33,878 nt of DNA from SIG78 sp045533055 (GTDB lineage: Bacteria > Verrucomicrobiota > Lentisphaeria > Victivallales > Victivallaceae), in the NCBI GenBank assembly GCA_045533055.1, contig JAZSHD010000143.1, forward strand, positions 1 through 33,878, read 5' to 3'. The translations under genes and the position numbers were made by a program. This document shows, piece after piece, positions 1-7,267 of this stretch. The notes beneath the pieces were generated by a model that made no database searches, was not told where the DNA came from, and worked only from the letters and a program-made list of their open reading frames with translations. Each line of letters opens with the position of its first letter. The first letter of the stretch is position 1.

Positions 1-103
<103 letters not shown>

Positions 104-109
104 CTACCC

Positions 110-128
110 GACCGAAATCTTGCCGGTC
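110..128 (+). promoter_or_regulatory. Small leader stem-loop
   Basis: GACCG at 110-114 can pair with CGGTC at 124-128 around a nine-base loop. It is short and could be chance, but it is one of several consecutive inverted repeats between 72 and 247. Confidence 0.3.
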
Positions 129-150
129 GCAAATTCCACTCTTTTTCTGA

Positions 151-183
151 TTTTCAAGACATGGATTCTTTGTGTCTTGAAAA
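151..183 (+). promoter_or_regulatory. Leader stem-loop, 11-bp perfect stem
   Basis: Bases 151-161 are exactly complementary to 173-183, with an 11-base loop at 162-172. The loop contains TGGATT, which also occurs in the loop of the next hairpin. The linker at 192-197 (AATCCA) is complementary to both copies. This suggests a structured leader RNA with competing pairings. Confidence 0.5.
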
Positions 184-202
184 ACTGTATCAATCCAATT
201 TT

Positions 203-247
203 ACAGCCGCGAAGTCCAGCAATGGATTATCGCGGCTGTTTTTTGTT
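203..247 (+). terminator. Intrinsic terminator-like hairpin just upstream of the first pilin gene
   Basis: ACAGCCGCGA (203-212) pairs perfectly with TCGCGGCTGT (230-239), followed at once by TTTTTGTTT. An inner helix TCCA/TGGA (215-218 with 223-226) closes a GCAA tetraloop. This is the form of a Rho-independent terminator. It ends about four bases before the GGAG ribosome binding site at 251-254, which leaves no room for a promoter in between. Transcription of the locus must therefore read through it or start within it, as with an attenuator. Confidence 0.7.
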
Positions 248-261
248 TAAGGAGAATGGAT

Positions 262-519
262 ATGAGGCGATCATGGCAAAGTAAAATGATGATTTTCTAT
301 AACGAAATTGGCGGATCAATGCTTATGGAGTATGTCATTATGTGCATGCTGATTCTCTCTGGGGGCGTGCTCGCTTTTTCGGAAGGAGGTAATTTTCTCT
401 GCCAGATGGTAGGAATAAAACCGGATGCTACATCTGCCAGTGATTTCGGTATTGCTGGTGCGTATTTTGTAAATTGGGTAAGACGGTTGATGTGGATGAC
501 CGCACAACCGTTCCCATGA
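262..519 (+). CDS. Flp-like type IVb prepilin (short, cluster 1)
   Basis: An 85-residue prepilin-like protein. Residues 1-18 form a basic leader ending in GG. The following SMLMEYVI has Glu at +5 and then a hydrophobic helix, the class III (Flp/TadE) prepilin pattern cut by a TadV-type peptidase. The ATG at 262 is preferred to the one at 256 because GGAG at 251-254 is then 7 bases away instead of 1. It ends in PFP, exactly like its paralogue at 17913-18125, which is also followed by a longer pilin and a prepilin peptidase. The hydrophobic segment is interrupted by several glycines, so a minor pilin role is as likely as the main subunit. Confidence 0.8.
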   Translation: MRRSWQSKMMIFYNEIGGSMLMEYVIMCMLILSGGVLAFSEGGNFLCQMVGIKPDATSASDFGIAGAYFVNWVRRLMWMTAQPFP

Positions 520-588
520 TATTGATTTTTGAATTCGGGAATGGGTCTCGATTCGATTAAAAAAAATAAAAACTTGGAGAACAAGAAA

Positions 589-891
589 ATGAAAAAGACT
601 AGATTGCAGAGATGGAAAAAAACATGGTTGGGAAGAGCTCTTTGCCGGGTCGCCGGCGAGGAAAAAGGTGCTGTAATGATGGAGTATGTTATCGTTGCAG
701 TTCTGATTGCAGGAGCTTGCGTTGTTGCAGTTGCCATGTTTGGTAAAACGATTGTCGGTATGTTTGATACTGCGGCCAAAGGAGCTACTGGTGACCATTC
801 CGGAGCTCAGGAGACATTAAAGCAAACTCGGCAAACTCAAGGAACTGAGGCTACTGGGGCATCTCAATATCACGACAGTATGCACAAATAA
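589..891 (+). CDS. flp: Flp-like type IVb prepilin (cluster 1, likely main pilin)
   Basis: A 100-residue prepilin with a basic leader (residues 1-27) rich in Lys, Arg and Trp. The processing site EEKG/AVMMEYVIVA has Glu at position 32, five residues after the Gly, followed by a roughly 20-residue hydrophobic helix and a polar tail. The start at 589 is chosen because GGAGA lies 8 bases upstream; an in-frame ATG at 541 lacks a comparable site. Its paralogue at 18232-18558 has the processing Gly and Glu at the same positions (27 and 32). By position next to the peptidase gene and by similarity to Flp1 it is the best candidate for the major pilin of cluster 1. Confidence 0.85.
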   Translation: MKKTRLQRWKKTWLGRALCRVAGEEKGAVMMEYVIVAVLIAGACVVAVAMFGKTIVGMFDTAAKGATGDHSGAQETLKQTRQTQGTEATGASQYHDSMHK

Positions 892-901
892 GAGTTGTTA
901 T

Positions 902-1462
902 ATGATTCTCCCCATGCTCAAAATTGCAGTCATATCTGTATGGCTGTTTATGCTTGCCCGGAAAGACTGGAAGACAAGAACACTGCCCAATTATTTAACA
1001 TTGAGTGGTGCACTTGTTTTTCTTGTTTGGCGTTTGGGCTGGGGAGGTGTCTCCTGCCTGTGGAGTGGATTTTTGGGAGGTGTCATTGCCGCATTGCTGC
1101 TTCTGATTCCTTTCCTGTTGAGAGCTTCCGGAGCAGGAGACATAAAATATCTGTTTGCGGTTGGAATTTTGATTGGTTTTCCGCAGATTTTTGCGACATT
1201 GTTTTTGATTTGTGTGGTCGGCGTTATTCTGGGTTTTTCGATGCTTCTCACCAAGCGCCTCAATGGAGCCAGATTGAAGCATCTATTTAATTGTTTTTTT
1301 AATTTTTGTTATGACCGGCAGAAGGGTAAAGAATCTTTGCCGGATAAAGAAGCTGAAGCGGTAAGAATTCCTTTCGGAGTCGCAATTTCCGTAGGAACAT
1401 TTATTTCTTTGGTACTGGAATTCTTCTTTTTATGCAGAGGTGGGTATGAGATTGGTTACTGA
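902..1462 (+). CDS. tadV: Prepilin peptidase, A24 family (TadV/CpaA-like)
   Basis: A 186-residue multi-spanning membrane aspartyl protease that removes the leader of Flp and TadE-like prepilins at the cytoplasmic face. The two expected catalytic aspartates are visible: Asp22 in ARKDWKTRTLPN and Asp80 in the GAGD motif (SGAGDIKYLFAVG). It lacks the N-terminal methylase domain of PilD, as usual for TadV/CpaA. The C-terminal stretch KESLPDKEAEAVRIPFGVA is nearly shared with the second copy at 18565-19089. It follows the pilin gene by 10 bases and overlaps the next gene by 17 bases, which suggests translational coupling. Confidence 0.93.
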   Translation: MILPMLKIAVISVWLFMLARKDWKTRTLPNYLTLSGALVFLVWRLGWGGVSCLWSGFLGGVIAALLLLIPFLLRASGAGDIKYLFAVGILIGFPQIFATLFLICVVGVILGFSMLLTKRLNGARLKHLFNCFFNFCYDRQKGKESLPDKEAEAVRIPFGVAISVGTFISLVLEFFFLCRGGYEIGY

Positions 1463-1985
1463 AAGAACCGGTTCTATATTGATGGAGACCGTATTGGTTA
1501 TGCCTCTGTTTTTGGCAATGGTAATGGGGGCGTTGCAATTTGCCCATATTTATATTGGAAAACAAATAGTAAATTATGCAGCATTTTCTGCGGCAAGATC
1601 AACTTTGTCAGCAAAGGCAGGAGATGAACAAACAAAAGCAGAAGAGGCTGCGAAAAGAGTTTTAAGTTGGCTTATTTTATCACCGAAAAAAGAGAGCAAT
1701 GGCGTTTTGATGCCCGATTATTCCGGCAGTGACATGAAATCGCATTTATTGGGCGTGAAAGTGGAAACAAAGGAAAAATGGCTTAAAGCGGTTGAAGTTC
1801 GTTTTGCATTCCCGTTGGAATTTCCTTTGGCTGCTCAAATCATTCGGTGGGGAATGAACCTGCCGGGATATGAATTTGAAAAAAAACACTCGGTCGGAAT
1901 CGATTTGAAACTTGCAGGAGTCACAACTCCACATTTAGTATTAACAGAGCGTTGCGTTCTACCAAAGCCATATATAATCAAATGA
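1446..1985 (+). CDS. tadE: TadE-like pseudopilin (cluster 1)
   Basis: A 179-residue protein with the TadE signature: short leader, Gly9, then SILMETVLVMPLF with Glu14 and a hydrophobic helix containing Pro, followed by an extracytoplasmic domain. TadE proteins are minor pilins processed by the same peptidase and needed for Tad pilus assembly. The ATG at 1446 is chosen over an upstream in-frame GTG at 1440 because AGAGGT ends 4-5 bases before it. Its first 17 bases overlap the peptidase gene, and the paralogous pair in cluster 2 overlaps in the same way. The region QIVNYAAFSAARSTLS corresponds to QVVQYAAVAAGRATIS in the paralogue at 19070-19714. Confidence 0.88.
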   Translation: MRLVTERTGSILMETVLVMPLFLAMVMGALQFAHIYIGKQIVNYAAFSAARSTLSAKAGDEQTKAEEAAKRVLSWLILSPKKESNGVLMPDYSGSDMKSHLLGVKVETKEKWLKAVEVRFAFPLEFPLAAQIIRWGMNLPGYEFEKKHSVGIDLKLAGVTTPHLVLTERCVLPKPYIIK

Positions 1986-1992
1986 GATAGAA

Positions 1993-3921
1993 ATGATATC
2001 AATTCTGAAAAACAGATTAAAAACATTATGCTGCGATGAAAGCGGGGTTGCGCTTGCTTTCAGCGTAGTCGTGTTTTTGTTCCTGTATCTTTTTGGAATG
2101 GGAATCTATGCTGTTGGCGACACTGTTCAGAAAAGGATCAAATTACAAAATGCAGTTGATGCAGCCGCCTATTCCGGAGCAGTCGTTCAGGCTGATGCAT
2201 TAAGCCGGATCGCGGTAATTAACAAAGCTATGGCATGGACTTATGTCATGCAGACCCGTATGCAAATGGACTATATCATGCACAAGTGGCTGGGAAAAGT
2301 TATTCAGGAATGGGATCAAAAGAATACTCTTGTCAGAAGTATCAATATGGCATCGTGTCATCCTAAAGTTTGCGGAATTAACTATTATGCTGGATTTCCA
2401 CATGGAATGATAAATCTTGAGCCATCAGGACAAAAGACTCTTATTCAAATGGTAAAAATTGCACATGGTGTCGGCTTTACCGCCCATATGGCAGGAAGTG
2501 TCAGTAGAAATACTGCTACATCTATCAAAGATGAAATAGATAAATTGAGTACGATAAAAGATCAATTCGAAGAAATAATGGAAACTACCAATGACATAAC
2601 CGAGATAGCAGAAAAATGTTTGGATTTTCAAGCTGATATAAATGAAATCTATTCTAATTTTGAAAAAATAGTAGAGACAGTAACTGATTATGCAAAAAAC
2701 GTTAAAAATGTAGAAGACAGTTTGTCAAAATTTGCAGATCTTATCAATAAGTCAGTTGAAAACAACACTTCAGAAACTGAAAAAAACACAAACTCCGCGG
2801 AAAGTTCCGAGGAGAGTTCCGAAGCAAACTCCGAGGAAAACAATACAAAAGAGTACAATTTAGATGTAAAAAAAGTGGGAACTGATATACAAAATGCATT
2901 TGATAACATTAAACAAAATATAAGTGATTTGACCACATTATCATTAGGCAACAATCAGTTGCCTGGGCTTATAGAAGATGCAAAACAGACGATAAAAGCA
3001 ATGAATAAAGCAGAAATCCAATTACGGGATAATATGCATGTCAATATCGAAAATGCAATTGATTATACTATGAAAAACAATTATCCTGAAAAAATAGCAA
3101 TAAAGAAAAAGATAACTCATGCAAAGCAATACATGGATCAATTACACTCGAACAAAGATGATGAAAGGCATTTTCTTGATTTTGCAAACGAGTTTCGTGA
3201 TAAGGACGATGTATCACGCGATGTCTTCGACAAGGGAGCTAAAAGTTGGATGATTCTTTCTAAAGCAAACGGTGGTATAAAACGCCAGTACCCGAATGGA
3301 AATGGACCTTTGTATGCGACATGGAACAATCACTCTCAAGTGTGGGTGCATCCCCATTGGTCGCCTTGCACGCTTGTCTATACCTACAACAGTGTAAGTA
3401 TGGTATATGCGGGGGAAAAGTCTATTCGAGATTCCCGGTATGTAGGGGAAGATGCAAAACCGCTTGTTCTTACAAAAAAATATTTTCATCCGGAGGGGGC
3501 GATTGTTGTTGCGGCTTCTGTACCGCTGAATAATCCATTTGCCTCTTGGGGGGATGTCTCTAAAGGACTTTTTTCGGCATTTACCGTTGGTGGCGGTGGG
3601 CAAAAAATCGTTGCTGTTTCCGCCGCACGAGCCGGTTATCACAATCATTCTGAGTCCGGATGGGAAACTGGCGAATACAGAAACCATATAAAAAAGCCTG
3701 ATACTCTTCCAGGTAAAAGTTACATAGATGAAGCATGGAATTTATGCGAAGCAGATTGGGATGCCGCATTTATCCCTCTTAATGATACAACAACAATTTC
3801 AGCCAGTGACTTTAAAAAACTGATTGAAAGTGTCGGCAGTAAAGATTTTGTTCCGAAGAAAGATTCCAATAAAAACACAAAAATAAACTATCAGGAGGCT
3901 GTAAAACATGTTACACATTAA
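1993..3921 (+). CDS. Large TadG-like membrane-anchored pilus assembly protein (cluster 1)
   Basis: A 642-residue protein with one N-terminal membrane helix (about 18-40) after ESG at 16-18, then a long extracytoplasmic region. The N-terminal block (DAAAYSGAVVQADALSRIAV, then a tryptophan and methionine-rich stretch) and the C-terminal block (VVAASVP, AVSAARAGYHN, EAWNLCEADWDAAFIPL) are shared with the 510-residue protein at 19716-21248. Between them lies a helical, strongly acidic, Ser/Glu-rich region (around residues 245-295) that the paralogue lacks. It resembles the Tad/TadG group that carries a TadE-like N terminus on a large domain. The Gly is not followed by Glu at +5, so peptidase processing is doubtful. 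The role, perhaps a tip or periplasmic assembly factor, is inferred. Confidence 0.75.
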   Translation: MISILKNRLKTLCCDESGVALAFSVVVFLFLYLFGMGIYAVGDTVQKRIKLQNAVDAAAYSGAVVQADALSRIAVINKAMAWTYVMQTRMQMDYIMHKWLGKVIQEWDQKNTLVRSINMASCHPKVCGINYYAGFPHGMINLEPSGQKTLIQMVKIAHGVGFTAHMAGSVSRNTATSIKDEIDKLSTIKDQFEEIMETTNDITEIAEKCLDFQADINEIYSNFEKIVETVTDYAKNVKNVEDSLSKFADLINKSVENNTSETEKNTNSAESSEESSEANSEENNTKEYNLDVKKVGTDIQNAFDNIKQNISDLTTLSLGNNQLPGLIEDAKQTIKAMNKAEIQLRDNMHVNIENAIDYTMKNNYPEKIAIKKKITHAKQYMDQLHSNKDDERHFLDFANEFRDKDDVSRDVFDKGAKSWMILSKANGGIKRQYPNGNGPLYATWNNHSQVWVHPHWSPCTLVYTYNSVSMVYAGEKSIRDSRYVGEDAKPLVLTKKYFHPEGAIVVAASVPLNNPFASWGDVSKGLFSAFTVGGGGQKIVAVSAARAGYHNHSESGWETGEYRNHIKKPDTLPGKSYIDEAWNLCEADWDAAFIPLNDTTTISASDFKKLIESVGSKDFVPKKDSNKNTKINYQEAVKHVTH

Positions 3922-4945
3922 ATCACAAAAAATTCAAATCTGCAAACTTTTTTCTTGCTATACAGCTACATTGTTGTTGATTATTACTTTTTCGACATCT
4001 TTGTTTGCAGCAGAAAAAAAACATAATCAATCAAGTAGTAATAAAGACATCGATAAAGAAGCAACAGCTAAAGTAGTCGTTTCTTTGGTTGCCTATCGAA
4101 GGATGGCAATGCAAGATCCAATGGTTGCGTCTAAAAAGATTATGACATCCAGTGCGTATGCCATGTGGAAAAAGCAAGTTGATCAACTTGACAAGAAAAT
4201 GCAAAAGATGTGTTTAATTGATTTTTTCAATACAGCTGTTGTGCTTGCTGCTCCGCAAAAAACTGTCAGTGGTATTAGCGCTTTGTACAGCCCATTTTTG
4301 GATGTAATTTTGCTCGTTCAGACAGATAACATTGATTCAGTTGCAAAAATTGAAAAATTTTGTTTTCTCCCAGGGGATGTTTTTCGTGGGGAAAGCATTA
4401 GTTGGAAAAAGTTGCCAGAAAGTATTTTTCCGTCAAAATTTCCATTCTCAATAGCTATCATGCAAGTTTTTTCCAATACAGAAAAATGCTTTAATGACTT
4501 CGCCAGGAATGGATTTTCATTTAACAAATATTCAAAAAACTCGAATTTAAATACTAAATATGTTTTTAGAAACATGATAATACGTGCTCAATGTGCTTTG
4601 AAATTAACAGAAGAAAAGCATAAGTCATCATATAATAAAATGCTTTCACTTCTGCGAAATTTACAATACGGCACACAACAACAACTTTCTCAAAATGTTG
4701 CGGCTGGTATTTCTCAAGAACAAGTTAATCAGTTTTTTCTATTACAAGCAAATATTCGAACGGGATTAAAACTAACACATGCGCTCATTTCCTTAGAGCG
4801 AGATTTATATGTATTTACAAATAAAGATGTCCCTAGATTCATTGTAGTTATATCCGCCGACAAGAAGCAAGGTTCTGAAAAATTATACTTTGAATGGTTT
4901 GATTTGAATATGTCTCAAAAAATGCTTTCCAAATACTTTAAATAA
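3908..4945 (+). CDS. Exported protein of unknown function (cluster 1 only)
   Basis: A 345-residue protein I do not recognise. A hydrophobic stretch (about 18-34) ending in LFAA and followed by a Lys-rich segment looks like a signal peptide, so it is probably periplasmic or secreted. AGGAGG at 3893-3898, nine bases before the ATG, supports the start inside the end of the preceding gene (14-base overlap). The body is mixed and basic, without repeats, further membrane helices or a catalytic motif that I can name. There is no counterpart at the matching place in cluster 2. Base composition is visibly AT-rich. With the next two genes it forms a private cassette, so it could be cargo or an accessory factor of this system. 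Confidence 0.75.
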   Translation: MLHIKSQKIQICKLFSCYTATLLLIITFSTSLFAAEKKHNQSSSNKDIDKEATAKVVVSLVAYRRMAMQDPMVASKKIMTSSAYAMWKKQVDQLDKKMQKMCLIDFFNTAVVLAAPQKTVSGISALYSPFLDVILLVQTDNIDSVAKIEKFCFLPGDVFRGESISWKKLPESIFPSKFPFSIAIMQVFSNTEKCFNDFARNGFSFNKYSKNSNLNTKYVFRNMIIRAQCALKLTEEKHKSSYNKMLSLLRNLQYGTQQQLSQNVAAGISQEQVNQFFLLQANIRTGLKLTHALISLERDLYVFTNKDVPRFIVVISADKKQGSEKLYFEWFDLNMSQKMLSKYFK

Positions 4946-4957
4946 GGATTCATAAAA

Positions 4958-5929
4958 ATGAAAACAAAATTTCCTTTTTTATTTTTGACTTTCGCTTTAG
5001 GTCTCTTGGTAAGTGCAGATGAAGTTACACGTGGCGGATGGGTCGGCAATACAGATCCTGCAAATGGTCCTTTAACTGGAGGCGTATACGAAAACCATAA
5101 TGCACCTCCTGTTACGAAAGGCGACTGGCAGGGAAATACAGATCCCCAAAACGGGCCTTTAACCGCAGGCGTGTATGAAAATCATTATGAACCTGATGAT
5201 TATGAAAATATAGGGTCTTACTATGACAATGTATCTCGTACGTCTCAGACGGGCAAAACTGCTAATGACATTTTGTTAGATGTTAACAAACGGCGAGCTG
5301 ACCAATTGCAATATGAATATGATAAATTAGAAAATTCAACAATGCCGCCTCGTTACGATGTAAATAATCCAGATTACACGTGGGAAGATTATCAACACGA
5401 TAATGCCAAGCATAAAGAAAGGCTAGAACAGCAACAAGTTCTTCAGAATGAAAAAAGAAAACATACAGGAGCTTTAGAAACAGGTAAGGTGCGAGGAGCG
5501 ATTTTTAGTGGTATCACCTACGGTTATTCAGTTGCTCAAATTACAGGTTCGAGCTTAAATTGCAAGACTGCTTTAGAAGATGGTAACAAAGAATTGTTCA
5601 TAAATGAGTTTAACAAAGCAGGGAAGGAAATTGTAAAGGTTGTTGCTTCATTAGGTGTCGATGCTGCAACGGGTGCCTTAGCTACTGGTGTTGCCGCCGG
5701 AAGTGGAGGTGCTGCTATTGTGGGATCTTATGCAATTTTGATAGGTGGAACTGCGGTTGGATTTGCAGTTGATGGCATAATAGATGATAATTTAGACTTG
5801 ACTGCGATTGCAGAGATTGCATGGCAAGAACTTTATCAAGAAAAACAACGCGAAACAACGCCTGTAGTTTTCCAGGAAAACAAAGAAGAACCTAAAACAG
5901 TTGAGATTAATAAGCATAGTGTTTATTAA
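4958..5929 (+). CDS. Exported repeat protein with Gly/Ala-rich hydrophobic C-terminal region (cluster 1 only)
   Basis: A 323-residue protein with a signal peptide (1-20, ending LLVSA/DE). Residues 23-51 and 52-80 are two consecutive 29-residue repeats sharing W-x-GNTDPxNGPLTxGVYENH. A Tyr/Asp-rich and then highly charged helical region follows (about 80-175). Residues 229-277 are Gly/Ala-rich and hydrophobic with GxxxG-like spacing (for example AIVGSYAILIGGTAVGFAVDG), as in membrane-inserting helical hairpins. The tail is charged. Family not recognised. An exported protein with an N-terminal repeat module and a membrane-active-looking region, encoded inside a secretion locus, could be a secreted substrate, but nothing here proves it. 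AAGGA lies upstream of the ATG. Confidence 0.75.
   Translation: MKTKFPFLFLTFALGLLVSADEVTRGGWVGNTDPANGPLTGGVYENHNAPPVTKGDWQGNTDPQNGPLTAGVYENHYEPDDYENIGSYYDNVSRTSQTGKTANDILLDVNKRRADQLQYEYDKLENSTMPPRYDVNNPDYTWEDYQHDNAKHKERLEQQQVLQNEKRKHTGALETGKVRGAIFSGITYGYSVAQITGSSLNCKTALEDGNKELFINEFNKAGKEIVKVVASLGVDAATGALATGVAAGSGGAAIVGSYAILIGGTAVGFAVDGIIDDNLDLTAIAEIAWQELYQEKQRETTPVVFQENKEEPKTVEINKHSVY
5024..5197 (+). repeat. Two tandem 87-base units encoding 29-residue repeats
   Basis: Units 5024-5110 and 5111-5197 encode residues 23-51 and 52-80 of the exported repeat protein. The shared core is GNTDPxNGPLTxGVYENH. The DNA of the two units differs at many third positions, so the duplication is not recent. 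Confidence 0.9.
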
Positions 5930-5940
5930 GGAACATATTA

Positions 5941-6213
5941 ATGAAAAGACATAATACAAATAAAAAGGATTTCCTAAGTGACAACAGTGGCGCAGTAACA
6001 ATGGAATATGTGTTGCTTGCCACTTTGATTGCTGCTGGATCTCTTTTTGCCGTTATCGCCTTTTCACGCTCAATTATGGATATGTTTCATGTGGCTTCAT
6101 ACATGATGGTGGCTCAGCCGGATAAGGCTGAAAATGCGTTGAAAAATTACCGCAAAGACCGAGCCGAAGATATGGAAAAAGCTAACGAATGGTCAGATTC
6201 ACTTCATAAATGA
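5941..6213 (+). CDS. Third Flp-like prepilin (cluster 1 only)
   Basis: A 90-residue prepilin. The basic leader (1-17) ends in DNSG, followed by AVTMEYVLLATLIAAGSLFA with Glu22 at +5 and a hydrophobic helix, then a charged helical tail ending in DSLHK. The 100-residue pilin at 589-891 ends similarly in DSMHK, which suggests duplication. AAGGA lies 8 bases upstream of the ATG. The gene closes the cassette 3908-6213 that interrupts the gene order shared by both clusters. It may form a variant pilin or a carrier for the cassette products. Confidence 0.82.
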   Translation: MKRHNTNKKDFLSDNSGAVTMEYVLLATLIAAGSLFAVIAFSRSIMDMFHVASYMMVAQPDKAENALKNYRKDRAEDMEKANEWSDSLHK

Positions 6214-6221
6214 GGATAAGT

Positions 6222-6866
6222 ATGTATAACGGCAAAAAAAACTTTTTCAAAGGCGACACCGGTTCCGTGATGATGGAAACGGTGCTTGTCCTGCCGTTGT
6301 ACATTGCTTTCTTCAGCGGGATATTTCTTGTAGGTGATTTACAGGTTTGTGTCGGAAGACTTTACTCCGCAGACCGGACTGTCGTTACTCATAACAGCAA
6401 TCGTCATGTAAGTACAAAACTTACCAATGACACTTTATCTCAACTTGTATTCAAGGGAAACGGTAAATCTTTGGACTATGGCGATCAAACAAAAATTAAA
6501 AGTTTTTCAGTAAAAAACGAAGATACTACTTGGGGGCAACGCATTGAAGGTAATTCCAATTTGACCTTTACCTTGCCAACTTGGACCATTGGTTGGCAAA
6601 AGGCAGTAAATCATATTTGGGATAACGAAAAAGCCAACAGTAAAGATAAATCTACTGTTTCGTTGGATGGATATTATGTGTTTATGCGTAGAAAAGATGA
6701 TTCTCGCGAAGACAAAAATGGCGGAACTTATGGTCGTGGCTTGAAATGGTATTCGACATATGGAAAACCTTTTTTGCCCGGTACTGCACTCGCAGGATTA
6801 TCTGGCGTAAGTTCAATGGGAGACTATAATCGTTTTTCTCAATATGTGCTATGGAGCGACAGATGA
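6222..6866 (+). CDS. Second TadE-like pseudopilin (cluster 1)
   Basis: A 214-residue protein with the leader MYNGKKNFFKGDTG followed by SVMMETVLVLPLY (Glu19 at +5), a hydrophobic helix and a C-terminal extracytoplasmic domain of about 175 residues. This is the TadE pattern. The ATG at 6222 is preferred to 6210 because GAGGA at 6212-6216 is then correctly spaced and leader length matches other TadE proteins. The paralogue is at 21262-21918; both have Arg/Asp-rich and Tyr-containing C-terminal regions (YVFMRRKDD here). It overlaps the next gene by ATGA coupling. Confidence 0.82.
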   Translation: MYNGKKNFFKGDTGSVMMETVLVLPLYIAFFSGIFLVGDLQVCVGRLYSADRTVVTHNSNRHVSTKLTNDTLSQLVFKGNGKSLDYGDQTKIKSFSVKNEDTTWGQRIEGNSNLTFTLPTWTIGWQKAVNHIWDNEKANSKDKSTVSLDGYYVFMRRKDDSREDKNGGTYGRGLKWYSTYGKPFLPGTALAGLSGVSSMGDYNRFSQYVLWSDR

Positions 6867-7267
6867 TGAAACAGATCAAACACATAATGATAGCCGTTTT
6901 GGCAAATATTACGTTTGGAGTATTTGCCGCAGAAGTTCCATTGCCGGTCAATGTTGTTTTGGAAAATTTGCCCAAAGGAATGACAAACAGCTGGAAGCAA
7001 TTAGGCTCGATTCCCATGACCTTTTCTGCCGCACTCCGGAAATTTGAAAATACTCTTGTCAGAAATGGCTGGAAACAGATTCAGGCATTTTATTATGATA
7101 ATACACAGAAGAAAAAATTTGAAATATGGTCAAAAGCAGACGCTCAGATCTTATTTCATTTCTGGAGGATTTCTCCCGATCAAACAGGATTTTCCTGGGG
7201 TGAATTAGATAAAGATTTCATTTCAAAAAATAATAAAGTCAGAAAGGTTAACAGGGTGAAAAAATGA
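6863..7267 (+). CDS. Small exported protein of unknown function (cluster 1)
   Basis: A 134-residue protein with a signal peptide (about 1-22, ending GVFAA/E). It lies between the second TadE-like gene and rcpC, exactly where cluster 2 has a 107-residue exported protein (21921-22244). Both have an NGWKQ / AGWKC element, a charged IWSKAD / IWERGS element, and a C-terminal WRISPDQTGFS / WRIDSDKTGYS element. The start at 6863 overlaps the previous stop (ATGA) with GGAG upstream; 6851 is less likely because it precedes that ribosome binding site. The family is unknown to me. The conserved position suggests a periplasmic assembly or secretin-related factor, in the place where some Tad loci have RcpB. 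Confidence 0.7.
   Translation: MMKQIKHIMIAVLANITFGVFAAEVPLPVNVVLENLPKGMTNSWKQLGSIPMTFSAALRKFENTLVRNGWKQIQAFYYDNTQKKKFEIWSKADAQILFHFWRISPDQTGFSWGELDKDFISKNNKVRKVNRVKK

Noticed and set aside
105..250. Sigma-70 promoter upstream of the first pilin
   Set aside because: TTGAAA at 178-183 resembles a -35 box, but no acceptable -10 box lies 16-18 bases downstream. No confident promoter can be called.
297..798. Two overlapping 160-codon minus-strand frames
   Set aside because: Both cover the two prepilin genes and overlap each other in different frames, with compositions typical of shadow frames.
895..1290. 131-codon + strand frame
   Set aside because: It is out of frame with the prepilin peptidase at 902-1462, whose catalytic aspartates and paralogue decide the frame.
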